DNA of 64,000 nucleotides, from NCBI RefSeq assembly GCF_900699765.1, contig NZ_CAADHO010000001.1, forward strand, positions 496,001 to 560,000, in the 5' to 3' direction. Both the position numbers and the translations under genes were made by a program. This DNA is from Desulfoluna butyratoxydans (GTDB lineage: Bacteria; Desulfobacterota; Desulfobacteria; Desulfobacterales; Desulfolunaceae). Within the stretch, counting starts at the first letter, position 1, and every line of letters starts with the position of its first letter. The notes below the pieces were generated by a model. It did not search any database. It was not told the origin of the DNA and saw only the letters and a list, made by a program, of their open reading frames with translations. This document shows, piece by piece, positions 8,170 through 16,654 of this stretch.

Positions 8170-9801
8170 CTATCCCAAAGCAGCCTTCAGATCATCCTCA
8201 ACGGTGCCCGTGGGGGCGATGTTGAAGTTCTCCACCAGTACGTTGAGCACATTGGGGGAGATAAAGGCCGGCAGGGAGGGCCCCAGTTTGATGTCCTTGA
8301 TCCCCAGGTGAAGCAGGGAGAGCAGGATGACGCAGGCCTTCTGCTCGTACCAGGAGAGGATAAAGGAGAGGGGCAGGTCGTTGACCCCGCAGTCAAAGGC
8401 CTCGGCCAAGGCCATGGCGATGCGCACGGCAGAGTAGGCGTCGTTGCACTGGCCCACGTCCAGGAGCCTGGGGATGCCGCCGATGTCGCCGAGTTTCTTG
8501 TCAAAGAAGCGGAACTTGCCGCAGGCCAGGGTCAGCACCACACAGTCCTGGGGGATCTGCTCCACCATCTCGGTGTAGTAGTTTCGACCCGGCTTGGCGC
8601 CGTCACAGCCGCCCACCAGGAAGAAGTGACGGATGGCCCCGCCCTTCACCGCGTCGATGATCTTGTCGGCCACGCCGAGGACGGCGTTTCTGGCAAACCC
8701 GACCATGACGGTGTCCTTGTCGGTGTCCGCCGGGAACCCTTCGCTGGCCAGGGCCTTTTCAATCACCGGGGTAAAGTCCTTGCTGTCGCCGATGTGGGAC
8801 ACGCCGGGCCATCCCACCAGTCCGGTGGTGAAGATGCGGTCGTTGTAGGTCTCCTTGGGCTTCTGGATGCAGTTGGTGGTCATGAGGATGGCGCCGGGGA
8901 AGGCGTCGAACTCCTTGGCCTGGTTCTGCCATGCCGTGCCGTAGTGACCGTAGAAGTGGTCGTATTTCTTAAGCTCCGGGTACCCGTGGCAGGGAAGCAT
9001 CTCGCCGTGGGTGTAGATGTTGATGCCCTTGCCTTCGGTCTGCTTGAGCAGAATCTCCAGGTCCTTGAGGTCGTGGCCGGAGACGAGGATCGCCTTGCCC
9101 GCCTTGGCGCCCAGGGGCACCTCCGTGGGGACGGGGTGGCCGTAGGTGCCGGTGTTGCCCGCGTCCAGCAGCTCCATGGCGCGGATGTTCACCTCACCGC
9201 ACTTGAGGCAGAGCCCCACCAGGTCGTTGACCCCCAGGGTGCTGTCCAGGGTGGCTGCCAGGGCTTCGTAGACAAAGGCGAAGACCGCGGGGTCCTTCTG
9301 ACCGAGGATGGCCGCGTGGTCTGCGTAAGCTGCAAGGCCCTTGATGCCGTACACGAGGAGCTCCCTCAAAGAGCGGATGTCTTCATCCAGGGTCGGGTCC
9401 GCATTGATCCCTACGCCTTCGCCCAGGGCCACCAGCTCGGCCTGGCTCTTGCCGGCACAGGTGCAGGAAGCGCCTTCGAGGCTGAGGCTGGTCTTCTCTT
9501 TCAGGGCCTTGGTGTATGCCTCGCACTCGGCGATGAGCTCCACAAAACGGGCCGGGTCGAAATCCACGTTGGTGAGGGTGGAAAAAACGGCCTCACAGGT
9601 GAAAAGGTCCATCTTCTCATCCCGGTGGCCCATCTCGGCTGCCTTCACCGCGTAAAGGGAGAGGCCTTTAAGGGCGTGGATCAAAAGGTCCTGCAGGGCT
9701 GCAACCTCAGGCTGTTTTCCGCAGACGCCAATCTTGGTGCACCCGGTTCCCTTAGCCGTTTGCTCACACTGAAAACAAAACATGGTGGTCTCCTCGCTCA
9801 T
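8170..9801 (-). CDS. hcp: Hybrid cluster protein (hydroxylamine reductase / NO-detoxifying)
   Basis: This 543-residue protein carries the prismane cluster. The N-terminal motif is CX2CX8CX5C (C9, C12, C21, C27), the class found in strict anaerobes. Conserved hybrid-cluster segments include GHDLKDLE, THGEMLPCHGYPELKK, NCIQKPKETYNDRIFTTG, CDGAKPGRNYYTEM, LACGKFRF and VGQCNDAYSAVRIA. Hcp reduces hydroxylamine to ammonia in vitro and is linked to NO and nitrosative stress in vivo. The neighbouring divergent CRP/FNR gene and the palindrome between them point to HcpR control. Together with the HAO-like cytochrome at 10.9 kb it may complete nitrite or NO reduction to ammonium (inference). Confidence 0.96.
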   Translation of the reverse strand: MSEETTMFCFQCEQTAKGTGCTKIGVCGKQPEVAALQDLLIHALKGLSLYAVKAAEMGHRDEKMDLFTCEAVFSTLTNVDFDPARFVELIAECEAYTKALKEKTSLSLEGASCTCAGKSQAELVALGEGVGINADPTLDEDIRSLRELLVYGIKGLAAYADHAAILGQKDPAVFAFVYEALAATLDSTLGVNDLVGLCLKCGEVNIRAMELLDAGNTGTYGHPVPTEVPLGAKAGKAILVSGHDLKDLEILLKQTEGKGINIYTHGEMLPCHGYPELKKYDHFYGHYGTAWQNQAKEFDAFPGAILMTTNCIQKPKETYNDRIFTTGLVGWPGVSHIGDSKDFTPVIEKALASEGFPADTDKDTVMVGFARNAVLGVADKIIDAVKGGAIRHFFLVGGCDGAKPGRNYYTEMVEQIPQDCVVLTLACGKFRFFDKKLGDIGGIPRLLDVGQCNDAYSAVRIAMALAEAFDCGVNDLPLSFILSWYEQKACVILLSLLHLGIKDIKLGPSLPAFISPNVLNVLVENFNIAPTGTVEDDLKAALG

Positions 9802-9969
9802 TTTTTTATGGTTGTTGTCTCTATCGGACCCGAGTCATGCCCGCCGGCATTTTTACCTTCACCAGGCGTCTGGGTCATTGTTGGTTCGTGTGTGCCGAAA
9901 AAGCCGTTTTGTCGGTAAAGGGGCTTTCTCCGTCGTGATCTCAACCTACCCCACGACCCGGCCCCGTGC

Positions 9970-9985
9970 CTTGACTTAGGTCAAG
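9970..9985. promoter_or_regulatory. HcpR/CRP-type operator palindrome
   Basis: CTTGAC-TTAG-GTCAAG is a perfect inverted repeat matching the TTGAC-N4-GTCAA motif described for HcpR-family regulators of hcp in anaerobes. It lies between hcp (minus) and the regulator (plus), about 170 bp from the hcp start and 90 bp from the regulator start, so it could control either or both. Confidence 0.75.
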
Positions 9986-10067
9986 GAGCGTGCAAAAACA
10001 GAAAAAATCGTGTCACTATTTAAACCAGGTCCGACAGCACGTGGGCCCTTCACCGCACAAGAGATGT

Positions 10068-10760
10068 ATGCCCATGTCCCGACCCATCCCAGACATCCTC
10101 GCCTCGGTTCCCCTGTTCAGCGGACTGGAACCCCACGACCTGGACCTCCTGGCCGGCCTGGCCATTCAGAAGCAGTACCGGAAAGGCGAACTCATCTTCT
10201 CCGACGGAGACCCCGGAGACGGGTTCTACATCGTGGCCGACGGCCAGGTGAAGGTGTTCAAAGCCTCGGCCGAGGGCAAGGAGCAGATCCTCCATGTCTT
10301 CGGTCCGGGTGAGCCCATCGGCGAGGTGGCTGTCTTTGCAGGCATCCCCTTTCCGGCCTCTGCGGCCACCCTGGCCAAGACCACCCTGCTCTTCTTCCCC
10401 AGGGAGGCCTTCATCCGCCTCATCGCCAAAGAACCGGCCCTGGCCATGAAGCTCCTGGCTGTCTTGTCCATGCGCCTCAAGCAGTTCACCGTCCAGGTGG
10501 AAAACCTCTCCCTCAAGGAGGTACCGGGACGCATTGCCTCCCACCTGCTTTTCCTTGCCGGAGAACAGAACAACCGGGAGAAAGTGACCCTCACCATATC
10601 CAAAGGCCAGCTGGCAAGCCTTCTGGGCACCATCCCCGAAACCCTCTCCCGAATCCAGGCCAAGATGGCCTCCGAGGGACTCATCCGGGTTTCCGGACGC
10701 GAGATCACTATTCTGGACGTGGAGCGCCTGGAAGACCTGGCGGAAAACGGCAAGCTGTAG
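10068..10760 (+). CDS. hcpR: CRP/FNR-family regulator, probable HcpR
   Basis: A 230-residue protein with a cyclic-nucleotide-type beta barrel (about 20-130, DGDPGDGFYIVADGQVKVFK and GEPIGEVAVFAG) and a C-terminal winged helix (GQLASLLGTIPETLSRIQAKM, recognition helix near PETLSR). It lacks the four N-terminal Cys of FNR, so it does not carry an FNR-type cluster. The divergent hcp and the intervening TTGAC-N4-GTCAA palindrome support the HcpR assignment. Two in-frame ATGs (10068 and 10074) are both possible; no strong ribosome site separates them. Confidence 0.85.
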   Translation: MPMSRPIPDILASVPLFSGLEPHDLDLLAGLAIQKQYRKGELIFSDGDPGDGFYIVADGQVKVFKASAEGKEQILHVFGPGEPIGEVAVFAGIPFPASAATLAKTTLLFFPREAFIRLIAKEPALAMKLLAVLSMRLKQFTVQVENLSLKEVPGRIASHLLFLAGEQNNREKVTLTISKGQLASLLGTIPETLSRIQAKMASEGLIRVSGREITILDVERLEDLAENGKL

Positions 10761-10852
10761 CCAGGGGCCACGGTCTCTTTCTTTCCAGGGCGATGCCCGG
10801 GCCGAACGTCTCCTCCCTTGACGTTTCTCACGCACGATCCGTGCCACACAGA

Positions 10853-10882
10853 AAGGGCGGTCCCGCACGCGGCACCGCCCTT
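10853..10882. terminator. Hairpin between convergent hcpR and HAO-like genes
   Basis: AAGGGCGGT pairs with ACCGCCCTT, extended by an outer CACA/TGTG pairing. It sits in the 144-bp gap between convergent genes and could end both transcripts. Confidence 0.55.
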
Positions 10883-10904
10883 GTGTCTCCGACTTACCCT
10901 GCTA

Positions 10905-12254
10905 TCAAAGGGGACCGGTGCTCATCACAGGACTCAACGGTTCGATCTTGTTTTCCTTCATACGAAAATCATACAGGTCTTCCATGTCCTTGTAGACCTG
11001 GAAAATCTGGAAAAACCCATGCCAGTGGGCATAATCCGGCCCGCCCATGGCTGCGCCGTGACGCGCCCTTCTACCCGTGTGGTGCCAGAGGTAGTACATC
11101 AGCTCCTGGAACCCGTCTTTCCAGGGATCGTCCTTCAGGAGTCCCTTGGCCTGGAGCCCCTCTTTCATGGCCACGGCCTTGTCCCAGTAGAAGTTGTACA
11201 GCTCCACCGTGCTGTCCAGGGTGTCCCGCTGGGCCTTGATATGGCTGGCCCCGTGGCAGTTGGCGCACACCTTCTTCATGAGCTCCTCGCCCTTTTTGCC
11301 GTCCCCCCGCACACCGCTCCGGATCTCGCTTCGCGCATGGACCAGGTCCCACTTGAGCCGCTCGTTGATGTTGTGGGTGGTGGCAAGCTCGCCGATGCCG
11401 CTCATGTGGCAGGTGGCGCAGGTTGGGGCGGTGTAGTCCCCGGGCTCCCAGGTGTCCGGGGCGCTGTCCCACTCCCACTCTTCCCCGTGGGTAAGGAACA
11501 TCTGCCCGTGCTTGCTCTCGATATAGATCTCGATGTTGGGATGGTCCGGCCCCAGGTGGCAGCTGGCGCACGCCTCGGGCTTTCTGGCCTCGGCAATGGA
11601 GAACTGGTGACGGGTGTGGCACACCGTGCAGTTGCCGATGGTGCCGTCCGGGTACCGGGTCCCCACACCGCCGGGCCAGGTCTCTTTGATGGGCTTGTTG
11701 TCGGGCCCCACCTCCACCTGGGTGCCGTGACACATCTGGCAGCCGCTGGACCGTGCGGCCCGGTTGGAAAAGGAACCCAGGGGGTTGCCGATGAACTCAG
11801 CCCCTTCGTAGTGGTACATCAACTTCAGGAATTTCTCGTTTTCCACCACCGGAGCCGCCGCCAGCTCCGCGTGGCCGCTCTTCTGGAACTGCTCCACCTC
11901 CACGGGATGGCACCGGCTGCAGGTCCCGGAGGAGACCATGGGGGAAATAAAGGTGTCCGTCCCTTTGAGCCCCTCGCACTGGGAGGCCATGGGCGAACGC
12001 TTGGTCACGGTGTGGCAGTCGTAACACGAGACCCCGGCATGGGCCATCTTCCCCAGCTTCCACCCTTCCACCACCCCGGGGGTCTTGGCCGCGTGGCATT
12101 CGATGCATGCCAGGGCTTCCTGGCTGTATCCCCGCACGATCCTGAACTCCTTGGTCGCCAGGTCCGGATACCCGGTCTCCGCAGCCCCGTGGGCCACCAC
12201 CCCCGTCAGAAAAGCAATCACCCACAACAAAACCCGTCTGCCTGAATTCAACAT
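10905..12254 (-). CDS. Octahaem cytochrome c, hydroxylamine oxidoreductase (HAO)-like
   Basis: A 449-residue exported protein with signal peptide (hydrophobic residues 8-22, cleavage near AHG-AAE) and eight CXXCH motifs: CIECH, CYDCH, CSRCH, CQMCH, CTVCH, CASCH, CATCH and CANCH. Eight haems and the C-terminal segment [19 protein letters not shown] fit the HAO/octahaem nitrite reductase family. HAO homologues outside nitrifiers and anammox bacteria usually work reductively on nitrite, NO or hydroxylamine and lack the Tyr-haem cross-link. Whether a Tyr near residue 408 is the cross-linking residue cannot be decided without alignment. GGAGG upstream supports the ATG of MLNSG. The partner upstream is a NapC-type cytochrome, the expected quinol-side donor. 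Confidence 0.88.
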   Translation of the reverse strand: MLNSGRRVLLWVIAFLTGVVAHGAAETGYPDLATKEFRIVRGYSQEALACIECHAAKTPGVVEGWKLGKMAHAGVSCYDCHTVTKRSPMASQCEGLKGTDTFISPMVSSGTCSRCHPVEVEQFQKSGHAELAAAPVVENEKFLKLMYHYEGAEFIGNPLGSFSNRAARSSGCQMCHGTQVEVGPDNKPIKETWPGGVGTRYPDGTIGNCTVCHTRHQFSIAEARKPEACASCHLGPDHPNIEIYIESKHGQMFLTHGEEWEWDSAPDTWEPGDYTAPTCATCHMSGIGELATTHNINERLKWDLVHARSEIRSGVRGDGKKGEELMKKVCANCHGASHIKAQRDTLDSTVELYNFYWDKAVAMKEGLQAKGLLKDDPWKDGFQELMYYLWHHTGRRARHGAAMGGPDYAHWHGFFQIFQVYKDMEDLYDFRMKENKIEPLSPVMSTGPL

Positions 12255-12392
12255 GAACACCTCCTCCCATTGCTTGGGTTTGCATAATAAAGCGCTGTAT
12301 GATCCATGCGGAGCCAGCCGCAGGGGGTTGGTCGCCCCTTGCGGTCAACACGGGATGCCTCTCCGCCCGGGAAAGGGCCGGAAAGGACATAT

Positions 12393-12421
12393 AAAAAAAG
12401 CCACCGACGGTGCGGTGGCTT
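12393..12421 (-). terminator. Terminator directly after the NapC-type gene
   Basis: Stem AAGCCACCG / CGGTGGCTT with a 6-base loop, followed on the minus strand by seven T residues. It starts at the stop codon of the tetrahaem gene and precedes the HAO-like gene by about 140 bp, so the two are not a simple uninterrupted operon. Confidence 0.85.
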
Positions 12422-12993
12422 TACATGGCTTTGCCCTGGGAAAAATAGCGTTCCACCATATCCAGCATGTCCTTGTGCCCCACATGGGGATGGCACTGGG
12501 TGCATGTCTTCTGGGTCTCGCCGCGGAGCTTGGCCCGGTGGGCCAGAAAGCCCCCACGCCCCATCCCCGGCGGTGTCAGGTCCATGTGGCAGGACCTGCA
12601 GGCGCTGTCAAAGGTGAAGGACTGCCGATGGGCTTCGGCGTTGGCGGCCCAGTCGTAGGTGTAGGGATCGATGAACAGGTTGTGGTAATAATCGCTGGCG
12701 CCGGTTTTGGCCTTGACGATGAGGTATTCAAGATAACTGTCGTGGGGCAGGTGGCAATCCACGCACTGGGCAACCACGCCCCGGGGGTTGGATCCGCCGT
12801 GGGGGGACGCGCGCCAGGCATCCCGGAAGGGATTCATGTAATGACACCGGACGCAGAAGGTGTCGGTGTTGGTGGACTCGATCATAAACCCTGAGGCAAG
12901 CACCAGAAGCACCGTTGCCACAATGCCGAAACCTGCTCCCCACCCCAGGATTTTTAAGGGGGTCTTTCCCGTGAGCCACGCGGGTCGGGTCAT
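12421..12993 (-). CDS. NapC/NirT-family tetrahaem cytochrome c, quinol dehydrogenase
   Basis: A 190-residue protein with one N-terminal membrane anchor (ILGWGAGFGIVATVLLVLAS, about 14-33) and four haem motifs: CVRCH, CVDCH, CRSCH and CTQCH. This is the NapC/NirT/NrfH pattern: it takes electrons from the quinol pool and passes them to a periplasmic multihaem reductase. The adjacent HAO-like octahaem protein is the likely partner, as in the HaoA-HaoC (CycX) pairs of Campylobacterota. GGAGG lies 6 bp before the ATG. Confidence 0.92.
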   Translation of the reverse strand: MTRPAWLTGKTPLKILGWGAGFGIVATVLLVLASGFMIESTNTDTFCVRCHYMNPFRDAWRASPHGGSNPRGVVAQCVDCHLPHDSYLEYLIVKAKTGASDYYHNLFIDPYTYDWAANAEAHRQSFTFDSACRSCHMDLTPPGMGRGGFLAHRAKLRGETQKTCTQCHPHVGHKDMLDMVERYFSQGKAM

Positions 12994-13396
12994 ACCGTGC
13001 CTCCTTCATGCAAGTCACCGGAAACGCCGTCGCCCGTGATTCGGACGACACGGCCGGTCTCGTCGTGGATTCAAATAAAACGGCGGACGCATCAAGAACA
13101 CCGGAAGGCGACGCCGCTTAAAAAACGTCACCACCGGCACAAGCAGAAAAACCGGTACCGATTGCAGGGAGTAACACGCCGGAGGAGTGTGGCGGACTAT
13201 CGCAGGAGGAGGAAGAAGGGGCGTTGGCAGCCGGTTGAGGCATGATTGATAATCATTCTGGAAATTTATCCTTTTTGCGACTTTTTTTCAAGGAGAAGTT
13301 ATCCTGTCACGATTCGGATTGCTGTCTCCCCAGGCAGCATTGCCCCCGAGGTACACCTGAATCGTTGCGTCGTGGTTTTTCAACCACGGCAAGCCG
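12994..13396. other. Non-coding gap upstream of the NapC-type gene
   Basis: No credible gene. It should contain the promoter of the cytochrome genes on the minus strand, but I see no TTGAC-N4-GTCAA site here, unlike upstream of hcp. The part near 13240-13330 is AT-rich. Confidence 0.4.
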
Positions 13397-13447
13397 CAAA
13401 AAAAAACACCTGCCCCCCTTCATGTGTCATGTAAAGGGAGCAGGTGC
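13397..13447 (-). terminator. Terminator after the rubrerythrin-like gene
   Basis: The outer stem CACCTGC / GCAGGTG with an inner CCTT / AAGG pairing is followed on the minus strand by nine or more T residues. It lies 63 bp past the stop of the rubrerythrin-like gene. Confidence 0.75.
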
Positions 13448-13510
13448 CTTGAAATCCTGATATCCGGGGGTTCACCCTCAGCGGGTCGACGGCGCCCCGG
13501 AAGCCGTCAC

Positions 13511-13987
13511 TTACTTGCCGTTGGCAAGGAGACGCCCGGAAAGAAGCTTGATGTGCTTCATCTCTTCTTTGATGATGTCGTCGATGCGGGCTTTGCCGCG
13601 GTTTCCGGCGACCAGGTCCTTCATGCCGAGGTAAAAGACGATGGAGTCTTTTTCCGCGGTGATGGCACCTTTGAGGATGCCCTCCATGGAGGAGAGGTCC
13701 ATGGCCTTGTCGTAGAACACGCGGGTGTCGGCAAGGGCCTTGAGGTACTGAGCCGCTTCCCCTTCGGGATCAAAGGTCACATCGGCCTTGTCGTCGGCGC
13801 TCAGCTCTTTTCGCAGGCCGGCAAAGGTCACTTCGTGGTCGTCTTCCATGGCGGCCAGTTCAACGAGGAAATCCTTATCATCTGCGTTGGTTACCGCCTC
13901 GGCTGCATCGCGGTAGTATTTGGCTCCGTTGCGTTCAATCTGCTCTGCCATCTCGAAAATTTCGTCTGCATTAAAACCCAGGCCCAT
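13511..13987 (-). CDS. Rubrerythrin-like ferritin-fold di-iron protein
   Basis: A 158-residue four-helix ferritin-like protein. Helices carry E-(x)-ExxH-type ligands: EIFEMAEQIERNGAKYYRD, AAMEDDHEVTF, AITAEKDSIVFYL and IIKEEMKHIKLL. The C-terminal rubredoxin domain of classical rubrerythrin is missing. Such proteins act in peroxide defence or iron handling in anaerobes. The start at MGLGF follows AAGGAG with 7-bp spacing; an open frame upstream is not supported. It lies next to the nitrogen-oxide genes but has its own terminator and a long upstream region. Confidence 0.88.
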   Translation of the reverse strand: MGLGFNADEIFEMAEQIERNGAKYYRDAAEAVTNADDKDFLVELAAMEDDHEVTFAGLRKELSADDKADVTFDPEGEAAQYLKALADTRVFYDKAMDLSSMEGILKGAITAEKDSIVFYLGMKDLVAGNRGKARIDDIIKEEMKHIKLLSGRLLANGK

Positions 13988-14960
13988 CTCTCTTCTCCTT
14001 AAAGAATGGTAAATGATCACGTGTCGAAAGCGAAGAACCGATTCGCCTTCAAACCGATTAGACGTCTGCTGCATCTCCGGCTTTGCCTGATGCCATTGAG
14101 TCCCCTGCGGCACTGACAATCTCATGCCGCCAGGCCCCGGAGCCGGATATTCTTGTGCTTCACTTCAAGGGGCAATTGTTTCAAGATTCGTGCCACCCGA
14201 TGGGTGCGGCGTCGCGGCACGAACCGTCCCGGAAAAAAACGGGGCATCCAAAGCCCCTAATAATCCGCCAGTTAGCCGCCTCTGTTTCAGACACATATAT
14301 AATTCCTAACCAGAACAAGTCAAGTCAGTGCGCCATTTTTCGCGTTTCAGTGTTCCCAAGGAGGGCACCAAAGGCGACGCCCTGGCCTGATCATGAGCCA
14401 TGGCCTCTGTTCCATCCATTAGAAAAATGAGACATTCCAACCGACCGCCGTTCCCCAAGAAGGCCGCCCTCATCGCTGCGCCGCCCCGGGCACCCAGCCA
14501 GGGTGCCCCTTTAACCCGTACGAAATGCACTAAAAAAAACAAGCGCCACATGTGCAGCACGGCCTGTCTCAAAAGCGACTCGAGACAGTAGCGTCTCCGG
14601 ACCGCATGGCTCGCGACACCCCATCCCTTCGAGATTGCAGCAAAAAAAAGCATTTTCCCTTTGCACCCCATGGTATTAAGCCGTATGATTCCCCTGTTGG
14701 ACAGACGAATCGACCGCTATCCATATTATGATCCCATCCGCGCACCCAACGGTGTGGTTGCTTTTGACCGACCCCAGTTACCGCGACCGGGCCCCTGCCT
14801 GCGCTCATTTTTGGCACATGTTTTGCTTTTCTTTCTGGCATTCGGTTCGCCGACCCGTTTCGTCCCTAGTTTGAATGCAGAGGCCCGCACCGTTGACACC
14901 GCCGGGCCCACCCAACAATGAACGATGGTTTAAGAGCCACTTTCGCTTAAGGAGGCACCC
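13988..14960. other. About 970 bp without a recognisable gene
   Basis: Open frames in this stretch (for example the minus-strand one at 14306-14671) have no ribosome site, odd composition and no family resemblance, so I do not call them. Short AT-rich patches near 14295-14320 and 14700-14735 may be promoters for the flanking genes. A remnant gene or an RNA cannot be excluded. Confidence 0.4.
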
Positions 14961-15134
14961 ATGAACACCACCCAACATTGTCCCGGGCACGAGCCCTTTA
15001 AAAGCATTCAACCCATTGAAGTAACCTGCAAAAAATGCGGGACCGTCAATGAGGTTTTCTCGGACGAAGTGGAGAAGACCCATACGTGCCGTTCCTGCAA
15101 AGAGATCCTGGATGTAAAAAACACCGCAGGTTAA
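14961..15134 (+). CDS. 57-residue zinc-ribbon protein upstream of cydAB
   Basis: A short gene with a perfect start context (AAGGAGG, 4 bp, ATG) and a TAA stop. The protein has one four-Cys zinc ribbon: CKKC at 23-26 and CRSC at 43-46, with a hydrophilic tail. Small zinc-ribbon proteins are found next to cytochrome bd genes in related bacteria; the function is not established. Spacing of 150 bp to cydA and the same orientation suggest co-expression. Confidence 0.8.
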   Translation: MNTTQHCPGHEPFKSIQPIEVTCKKCGTVNEVFSDEVEKTHTCRSCKEILDVKNTAG

Positions 15135-15284
15135 CATGCACACAAGGACATACCGACACGCGACGGCTTCGCATGGCCCCCTTTGGCAAGGCATTCGAAG
15201 CCGTCCGTGCGGAGGCGACGTACACACCACTTAATTTACTATAAAGATTTATCTTGACCTGGACCCGGCTGTAAGGAGGAATTC

Positions 15285-16604
15285 ATGGATGTCGTTATGC
15301 TCTCCCGTCTGCAGTTCGCCGCTGCGACCATGTTCCATTTTCTTTTTGTCCCATTGACCCTGGGGCTCTCCGTTCTGGTGGCCATCATGGAGACCCGCTA
15401 TGCGAAAACAGGGGATGAGACCTGGCTTCGCATGACCAAATTCTTTGGCAAACTCTTTCTCATCAACGTGGCATTAGGGGTGGTCACCGGCATCACCCTG
15501 GAGTTTCAGTTCGGCACCAACTGGTCCCGATACTCCGAATACGTAGGGGACGTCTTCGGCTCCCTGCTCGCCATTGAAGCCACCGCCGCCTTTTTCCTGG
15601 AATCCACCTTCATCGGTATCTGGATCTTCGGCTGGAAAAAGCTCTCGGCCAAAGCCCACGCCACGGTCATGTGGCTGGTGGCCCTGGCCGGCTCCCTCTC
15701 CTCGGTGTGGATCCTCATTGCCAACGCCTGGATGCAGAACCCCGTGGGCTACACCATCCGCAACGGCCGCGCCGAACTCACCGACTTCATGGCGGTCATC
15801 ACCCAGAAGTATGCCTTGCTGGAGATCTCCCACACCCTGTCGGCCGCTTACATGTACAGCGCCTTCGTTGTCATGGGCATCAGCGCCTGGCACCTTCTTA
15901 AGAAGCAGAACGTGGAGCTCTTCACCCGGGCCTTTCGCCTCGGCCTGATCTTCGGGGTTGTCTCCGCTATCGTGGTGGCCGTCTCCGGCGACATGCACGG
16001 GGTCAACGTCACCAACACCCAGCCCGCCAAACTGGCTGCCATGGAATCCCACTGGGAGACCACCACCCGGGCTCCCTCCTTTATCCTGGCCATTCCCGAT
16101 GAAAAGAACGAACGGAACCTCATCGAATTCGGCCGCATCCCAGGCCTCCTGAGCTTCCTGGGCAAGCACGATTTCAACGCCGAAATCATCGGCCTCAAGG
16201 ACATCCCCAAAGACGAACGGCCCCCGGTCCTCATCACCTCCCTGGCCTTCCGCACCATGGTGGGCAGCGCCACCCTGCTGATCTTTCTCACGGTGTGGGC
16301 CTTTGTCAAACGCAACAAGCTCCTTGAAAGTCGCAGGCTCCTCACCGCCATGGTCCTTGCCATCCCGCTGCCGCTGCTCACCATCGAAGCCGGATGGGTC
16401 CTTACCGAGGTGGGACGGCAGCCCTGGATCGTTTACGGCCTCATGAAGACCTCCCAGGCAGCATCGCCGGTGGTCTCGTCCCAGGTCCTGGCGAGCCTCA
16501 TCGGATTTATCGTGGTGTACAGCCTCCTGGGCTTCGTGGGCTTCTGGCTCATGATCAAGCACGCCAAAACCGGTCCGGCGCCTGCACAGGAAACCGTCGC
16601 TTAA
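15285..16604 (+). CDS. cydA: Cytochrome bd ubiquinol/menaquinol oxidase subunit I
   Basis: A 439-residue membrane protein that holds haems b558, b595 and d and reduces O2 to water without proton pumping. The N-terminal segment LQFAAATMFHFLFVPLTLG contains the haem b595 ligand His. The GRQPW motif (EVGRQPWIVYGLMKT) near residue 380 is diagnostic. The length is that of a short-Q-loop type. AAGGAGG precedes the ATG. In a strict anaerobe it serves O2 detoxification or microaerobic respiration. It forms an operon with cydB 50 bp downstream. Confidence 0.97.
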   Translation: MDVVMLSRLQFAAATMFHFLFVPLTLGLSVLVAIMETRYAKTGDETWLRMTKFFGKLFLINVALGVVTGITLEFQFGTNWSRYSEYVGDVFGSLLAIEATAAFFLESTFIGIWIFGWKKLSAKAHATVMWLVALAGSLSSVWILIANAWMQNPVGYTIRNGRAELTDFMAVITQKYALLEISHTLSAAYMYSAFVVMGISAWHLLKKQNVELFTRAFRLGLIFGVVSAIVVAVSGDMHGVNVTNTQPAKLAAMESHWETTTRAPSFILAIPDEKNERNLIEFGRIPGLLSFLGKHDFNAEIIGLKDIPKDERPPVLITSLAFRTMVGSATLLIFLTVWAFVKRNKLLESRRLLTAMVLAIPLPLLTIEAGWVLTEVGRQPWIVYGLMKTSQAASPVVSSQVLASLIGFIVVYSLLGFVGFWLMIKHAKTGPAPAQETVA

Positions 16605-16654
16605 GCTGAACACGCAGCACTCATCTTCTGAATTGAATTAGGGAGGACATATTC

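Noticed and set aside
14306..14841. Minus-strand frames in the large gap before the zinc-ribbon gene.
   Set aside because: No ribosome site, unusual composition and no domain features.
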